From Acanthochromis polyacanthus (lineage: Eukaryota; Chordata; Actinopteri; Pomacentridae): DNA of 64,000 nucleotides. The stretch covers positions 14,604,984-14,668,983 of the forward strand of contig NC_067127.1 in assembly GCF_021347895.1 (NCBI RefSeq). The letters are read 5' to 3'. The notes under the pieces were generated by a model. The model was not told where the DNA came from and did not search any database. It was given only the letters and a program-made list of their open reading frames with translations. Positions 59,269 to 64,000 of this stretch are shown one piece after another; position 1 is the first letter of the stretch, and every line of letters starts with the position of its first letter. Position numbers and translations under genes: made by a program.

Positions 59269-59538
59269 TCAGCAGCTTCCAGAAAAGTTACCAATCCCAC
59301 GGCTTGTCAGGCCAAGAGACTGCAGGACGTTTTTTGGCTCGGGGTGCTCGCGTCGCTCCCCGACCACGGCCTCCATAGCCCGCCTGCGGGCTTCGTTTAG
59401 ATGCTGTGGTCGGGGTGCTCGCCTCGCTCCCCGACCACGGCCTCCATAGCCCGCCTGATGGCTTTGTTTAGATGCCCGACCTCTGGAGGAAGATGTTGGG
59501 GCGTCTGGGACATACTCTTCGTCAGAGGAGTCATGCAA
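59269..59538 (-). CDS. Unrecognised open frame inside the inverted-repeat element
   Basis: 89 codons starting MHDSSDEEYVPDAPTSSSRG, an acidic-serine N-terminus followed by an Arg/Gly-rich segment that arises from the 71-bp duplication. No known domain. It could be the remains of an accessory protein of the parent transposon, or chance in GC-rich DNA. Confidence 0.25.
   Translation of the reverse strand: MHDSSDEEYVPDAPTSSSRGRASKQSHQAGYGGRGRGARRAPRPQHLNEARRRAMEAVVGERREHPEPKNVLQSLGLTSRGIGNFSGSC
59340..59476. repeat. 71-bp tandem duplication inside the inverted-repeat element
   Basis: The unit starting CGGGGTGCTCGCGTCGCTCC at 59340 recurs at 59411 (CGGGGTGCTCGCCTCGCTCC). Both continue CCGACCACGGCCTCCATAGC and end in GTTTAGATG. 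The 71-bp period is not a multiple of three, so the duplication shifts frame. Confidence 0.85.
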
Positions 59539-59985
59539 TTCTGAACTCTAGATAGAAATAAATAAAGAATCTAACACATATACACACGTAAATGCACTAA
59601 GTTTGATAAACAACGTCATCGAGAGGGATACACGAGTGTAATCACATATTCAAACTTTACTCGTTCGTCCTAGCAGATTCATGTTATTTTGGTATTAGGA
59701 CAAGTTAGACTCAATACAGCATTCTAACGTAATTCCTTTATTATTTACTAAATGTACTGAATGCAGAAGAGGGGAAAACAGCAAAACAGGCAAGATGCTG
59801 CAGCACTCCGGGCACTTCTCTCATGTACTGCGCGCGTGCACAAATAAAGGGGCGAAATCAGAGGGAGGGAGGGTGGGACCAACAGCGTTTTGGGAGACGC
59901 TGCGATTCAAACTCCGGACAGCAGCTTTAAACAGTTTTGGTCTCTATAGCTATTTTCCCTGTTCATTAGAACTGTGTGGAGGGTG

Positions 59986-59989
<4 letters not shown>

Positions 59990-60031
<42 letters not shown>
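59990..60031. repeat. (TA)n microsatellite
   Basis: About 20 TA units, 60 bases right of the inverted-repeat element. Confidence 0.95.
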
Positions 60032-60034
<3 letters not shown>

Positions 60035-63000
60035 TAACCTATTTCAGTTGTATTAAGGCTTAAACTTATGCATAATTAAGGCTGTAGCTGCTTTGAGTGA
60101 CAGATGGGTACCGTTACAGGACAGTCAATGGCCCAGAGATGTTTGCATGGCCCACCTCAGCTCCCCCTCCATCTCTTTGCCCATTTTTGGATTAGCTGGG
60201 TCAACATGAGCCAGGCACTGTCAAGCTGGAGATAGATGGAGCAACCACACTGAGCTTTTTAAAACGCTTCTCAGGTCAGGTCATGAAGTGTTCTTTCATC
60301 TGTATATACAGTCTGTGGTCAATACCCATAGAAAGCAGCTAATTTAACCAAATGCAGCGATCAACGGTATCAAAAGAGGAGATGCTAGGCTAAACACATG
60401 TCAGTCCTGGACATAAATGCCAAACTTGCACCAGAAAATGCTCAGCAGAGCTAAAATGAGCTGTTGAGTTCAGCTGATAATTCTTTGTAAGTTTATCTCT
60501 ACAAGTGACCCTTTTCACATTACACATAGTCTTTGATTTTACACAAAGTCGGTCCATTGTTAATACACCACTATTGATTTTAGCTGCTTTTAAAAATCTC
60601 TGAGTGCCCTCAGTTGTCTCTCAGATAGACCAGCAACAACAAAGTGAGACTAAATTGAGCTAAAGTTCACTTTTGCCCTACATTTTCTAAAATGAACTGC
60701 ACCTGTTCATTTTACTAACAGGCTTATCAAGTGCCACCTGCCAAAACAGCAGTGACATTAAATGAGAAAAGTAAAAATTTCTAAAGGAAATCTCTGTGAG
60801 TGTGGGAATTTGCATAAACGTATTATCACGCTGTCTGGACTTTTGAACGCAGACACTCAGAAGACATGCCACTTTTACTTGTACCTCAGAACTCATTCAG
60901 TTTTATCTGTGAAAAAGGCTAAATGTTGGATCTTGTAGATGTATGCTGTAAGAATGGAGTGAGCCACGAAAAGTTCACCCTGTTCACGATTCATTTTAAT
61001 TGTCTGTCATTTACTCTTTTGATTTAATTCCAGATCAGAATTTAAGTTTTCCCAGAAATGTGACAATAGCATCACTACGATTTAAAGGATAAATTCCATA
61101 ATGATTGCTCATTGTACATGTTAGAGTGGTAAAGATAAAAGACTTGTGTGGAGATAGTGGCAGTTTTGGTGCACAGACGAAGGGGGATGTTCTGTGGAAT
61201 CTGAAGCTTCTTCCACTAAAGCTAATGAAAAAACACTTGAAATGTGCTTTTTAACTCCACTTCTGAGCCATTTAGCTTGATTAGCATTTGTCCTGAGTTT
61301 ATCAGCTCTGAACTGTGTGGTTTATTACGTTTAAGCAAGCTGACACTGAAGAATTTCTGCAATAGTAAACACCGCTCCATCCTAATCTGAGGAGGAGGTC
61401 GTATTAAAGTTCATTAGCGGAATTGGTGAGTTTCCCTTATCTATTAACCTCTCTCCCCTTCTATCTCTCCTCCAATGGTAATTGAAAGAGCAGATGTTAT
61501 AAAGTAATTGCCTCATCATTCAGGCTGCTCAGCCCCTCTACATGTAAATGTCCCATCTCCACAATGACGTTAGATTTTCACACTCTACCTGTAATTCAGA
61601 TACGCTTGTGGTCTCTTCAGATACCATTAGAGCACTGCAAGGGATTTCAACAGACATCCCCATGTGCATTTTGAACAGATTGATGAAATAGCGGCCAACA
61701 TGAAAGGGATGTATTAGAAGATGTTGCTGGGTTGAAAGAGATCCTTAATGTGGCGAAACATATTATTGCCCCGGGTTAAGGCATGAATATCAAGAGCAAA
61801 GAGCCTGAGGGTACTGGAGGCAACTGAAGCAATTAACCCTGTTATTACAGTAGTTACTTCAATGAGTGAATTTAGACGATTGCAGTTTTATATGAAGCAG
61901 TCACAATGTTTAAAGATCTTTAGTTTATCCTTCCATTACCTCAAAGAGTCAATCTTGAGTCATTATATATTTTCTGACATCAGTGTGTCTCAGCACAGTG
62001 ATCATTTTTTAACGCAAGGACACTAAATTAATTCAGAGAATATCTAATGCGGCCACAGCTTGATATTTCTTTTTATCTCCCAAGATCTGAAGCTGAAAAG
62101 AAAACCACTCTCCAAAATGAAAAACCTTGAAAGTTCAAGTCAATAAAGGACGAGGCGGGTGATTCTTCATGTTTTTTCTTATTTTTTGAAAAAGCTGAAG
62201 CGATTTCCCCAACCAGCTGTGCTCTGAGGCTTTTAGAAAACTTTACTGAAACAGGATGAAATGCTGCTTTTTTCTTGTTCTTGGGATGCTGATCATTTTC
62301 AGCTGCAGATTAACACACATTTGGTCCACTAGTGACTAATTGCGGCGTCTGGATGGTGAATGTTGCATTGCCTCAAAATAAACTACGGGGCCTGCATTCA
62401 TCATAATGAAGTAACGTCACACAGGAATGCTGTGGAGCCGAGTGATGTATTTTTAATCGTTTTTGGAAAACAACCAACATCTATAGCACATTAAAATGTG
62501 CTATATGGGAAGCTGGATACACAGACAATTCTGGGGCGTTTGAGATTCAACCTTTAAAGTACAATTTAGATATAATGTAATACTGAAAGTAAAGTTTTTT
62601 CTCCTAGTTATATAATTCTTCTTACATAGAAAAGGGAAAAAATCAAGTGGGCCTTTAATATTTAAAATTCTGCAGTCTTAAAGGATCCATTTCCATCGAT
62701 CTTACTACCACTTTGACTGCATTAATGCCTGCCGCTTTCAAGACCGATTGGACGATGTATTTAATTTGACATTTTAAGCAGACTTGATTCTCAACATCTT
62801 GCAAACCAAATCACTTGTGACAGTGTTAAATGAAGACAAATGGCATTTTTCAGGAAGTGTGTCAAGGAAAGTGGTGGCTTCATCAGGAATGTGTAGTTCA
62901 CGGAAAGGCATTATAATCTATCCGATTGCAGCCGTGACGGGTGCCTTTTGTATTTTCTTAACTGAAAACTTGAATGTAAAGAAAACGAGCGAGAAAACAA

Positions 63001-64000
63001 GGAGTAGGTGCAGGGAAACGGTGTGAAGAGTCCTTGACAAGCAGCAGGGAATCGGAGGTTTCTGCCGCAGTGAAAGATTCGAAGCACATGTCTGTGGCAC
63101 AAGCTGAGACCCAGAGGAAACACTTCAGCCTGCTGCTGGAGGTTTAACTGCAGCCCTGTCTCCCTGTGGGATAATCTCACTGTTCACACTGTGGTGTGAC
63201 AGAGAGGTTTGTTTGTATGCCTAGCAAGGGGGAAAACAAGGAAAAACATACAAAGGAGGATTTGTGTTTTTTATTTTTGTAACTGTCTAAATCAGGGAAC
63301 TCTTTTGGGTGACAAAGCTGAGTTGGATGCGTTGCAGGAAAAGATGGATTTATTCTTGTTTCATTTCTTGTGGGAAATGCAGGCAGTTCCAGTTATTTAG
63401 CACAAGTCTGGCAACATGCAGATATTCCAGCAAAACAAAAGCCCTAGTGATCAATTGTGGCCTAGCATAAGGAGACGGAAAACTGCAGTCATTCTAGGTG
63501 GGTGTTAACTGCTTCAGCAACAATACTGGACTACTTAATGTCCCTGCTAATAGGAGAAACCAGGCTTCTTACTGAACAGAAAATAGCAGATGATACAGAC
63601 TTTGTGGCATATTTCCTCCACACAGACTCCTCTTAACCCCTGTGCGGTGAGATAATGTATGTTATTTTTCAGCATAATTTTCTGAGATCAGACTCATTTC
63701 AATAATGAATGCAATTACAGGTTCCCCTTTATGACTAACATCCTGATCGACCCATTACTGAAGAGCCAAGCTGTTTCATGGTCCTTTCAGTAAGCCGCAT
63801 GTGTTTTAGTGGAACAGGGCTCAAATTTAAAACAAAAAACAAACTAATTTATCACTTACATGCAGAGAACTACAGTTAACCTACTGTTAAATAAGCATTT
63901 GGGAATGCAATCAAATATAGAGCTTTAATGAATGGCAAAACAAACCTTCTCCTTTGTTCCTCAGAAATTGAATGCCTCTTTAAAGGCTAAATTAAAGAAG
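60032..64000. other. Intergenic DNA to the window end
   Basis: No gene, transposon or RNA gene recognised in about 4 kb. 61240-61750 is non-repetitive and of more balanced composition than the rest; it might be conserved non-coding DNA, but one sequence cannot show this. A near-perfect 24-base palindrome is at 62482-62505. Confidence 0.5.

Larger units (their letters stand above)
58938..59926. mobile_element. 989-bp inverted-repeat element flanked by TTAA
   Basis: The left end is TTAA|AGCTGCTGTCCGGAGTTT (TTAA at 58934-58937) and the right end AAACTCCGGACAGCAGCT|TTAA (TTAA at 59927-59930), a perfect 18-bp terminal inverted repeat. The TTAA could be the target duplication; alternatively TA with an extra A on each repeat fits a Harbinger or Tc1-type element. 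The interior is much more GC-rich than the flanks, contains a 71-bp tandem duplication, and has one 89-codon open frame on the minus strand without known domains. No transposase is recognisable, so it is non-autonomous. Confidence 0.75.

Noticed and set aside
60032..64000. Search for kcnk12 or msh2, which neighbour MSH6 in human
   Set aside because: No two-pore potassium channel or MutS-like exon was found right of msh6. If present they lie outside the window.

Overview
This window is ordinary vertebrate nuclear DNA from a teleost fish. Evidence for this: multi-exon genes with GT-AG introns whose proteins match vertebrate FOXN2, FBXO11 and MSH6; CpG-rich promoters; long CA/TA microsatellites; and fish-type repeats (Tc1/mariner, a TTAA-flanked piggyBac-like element, tRNA-derived SINEs, LINE remnants with a GATA tail). 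I cannot name the species. No prokaryotic, phage or CRISPR feature is present.

Layout, left to right. foxn2 is on the minus strand: two forkhead-coding exons (198-322 and 2531-3108), a long intron, and a probable promoter and first non-coding exon at about 15.4-16.2 kb. Its 3' end lies outside the window. Its big first intron carries a piggyBac-like MITE with a SINE inside it, a hAT-like remnant and a structurally intact Tc1/mariner transposon. From 16.3 to 28.9 kb is an interval with no recognisable gene, apart from one weak 95-codon candidate. fbxo11 (plus strand, CDS 29310-42724) is complete: 22 coding exons whose phases all join into an 880-residue protein. Its introns hold a SINE with perfect target-site duplications and a LINE fragment. 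msh6 (minus strand, CDS 51986-44392) is complete: 10 exons, 1378 residues, with the PCNA box, PWWP domain, mismatch-contacting Phe-x-Glu and ATPase motifs all present. From 52.3 kb to the end I see no gene, only transposon remnants and microsatellites.

How the genes relate. foxn2 and fbxo11 are divergent, while fbxo11 and msh6 converge tail to tail. This is the FOXN2-FBXO11-MSH6 order known from human 2p16.3, so the window is a conserved synteny block. The products do not form one pathway: a forkhead transcription factor, an SCF ubiquitin-ligase receptor, and the MutS-alpha mismatch-repair subunit.

The most notable signals are a nearly palindromic double polyadenylation signal shared by fbxo11 and msh6, the intact Tc1 copy, several newly delimited non-autonomous elements, and a 43-bp direct repeat bracketing the msh6 first exon and promoter. 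I found no convincing undescribed multi-gene system and do not claim one.
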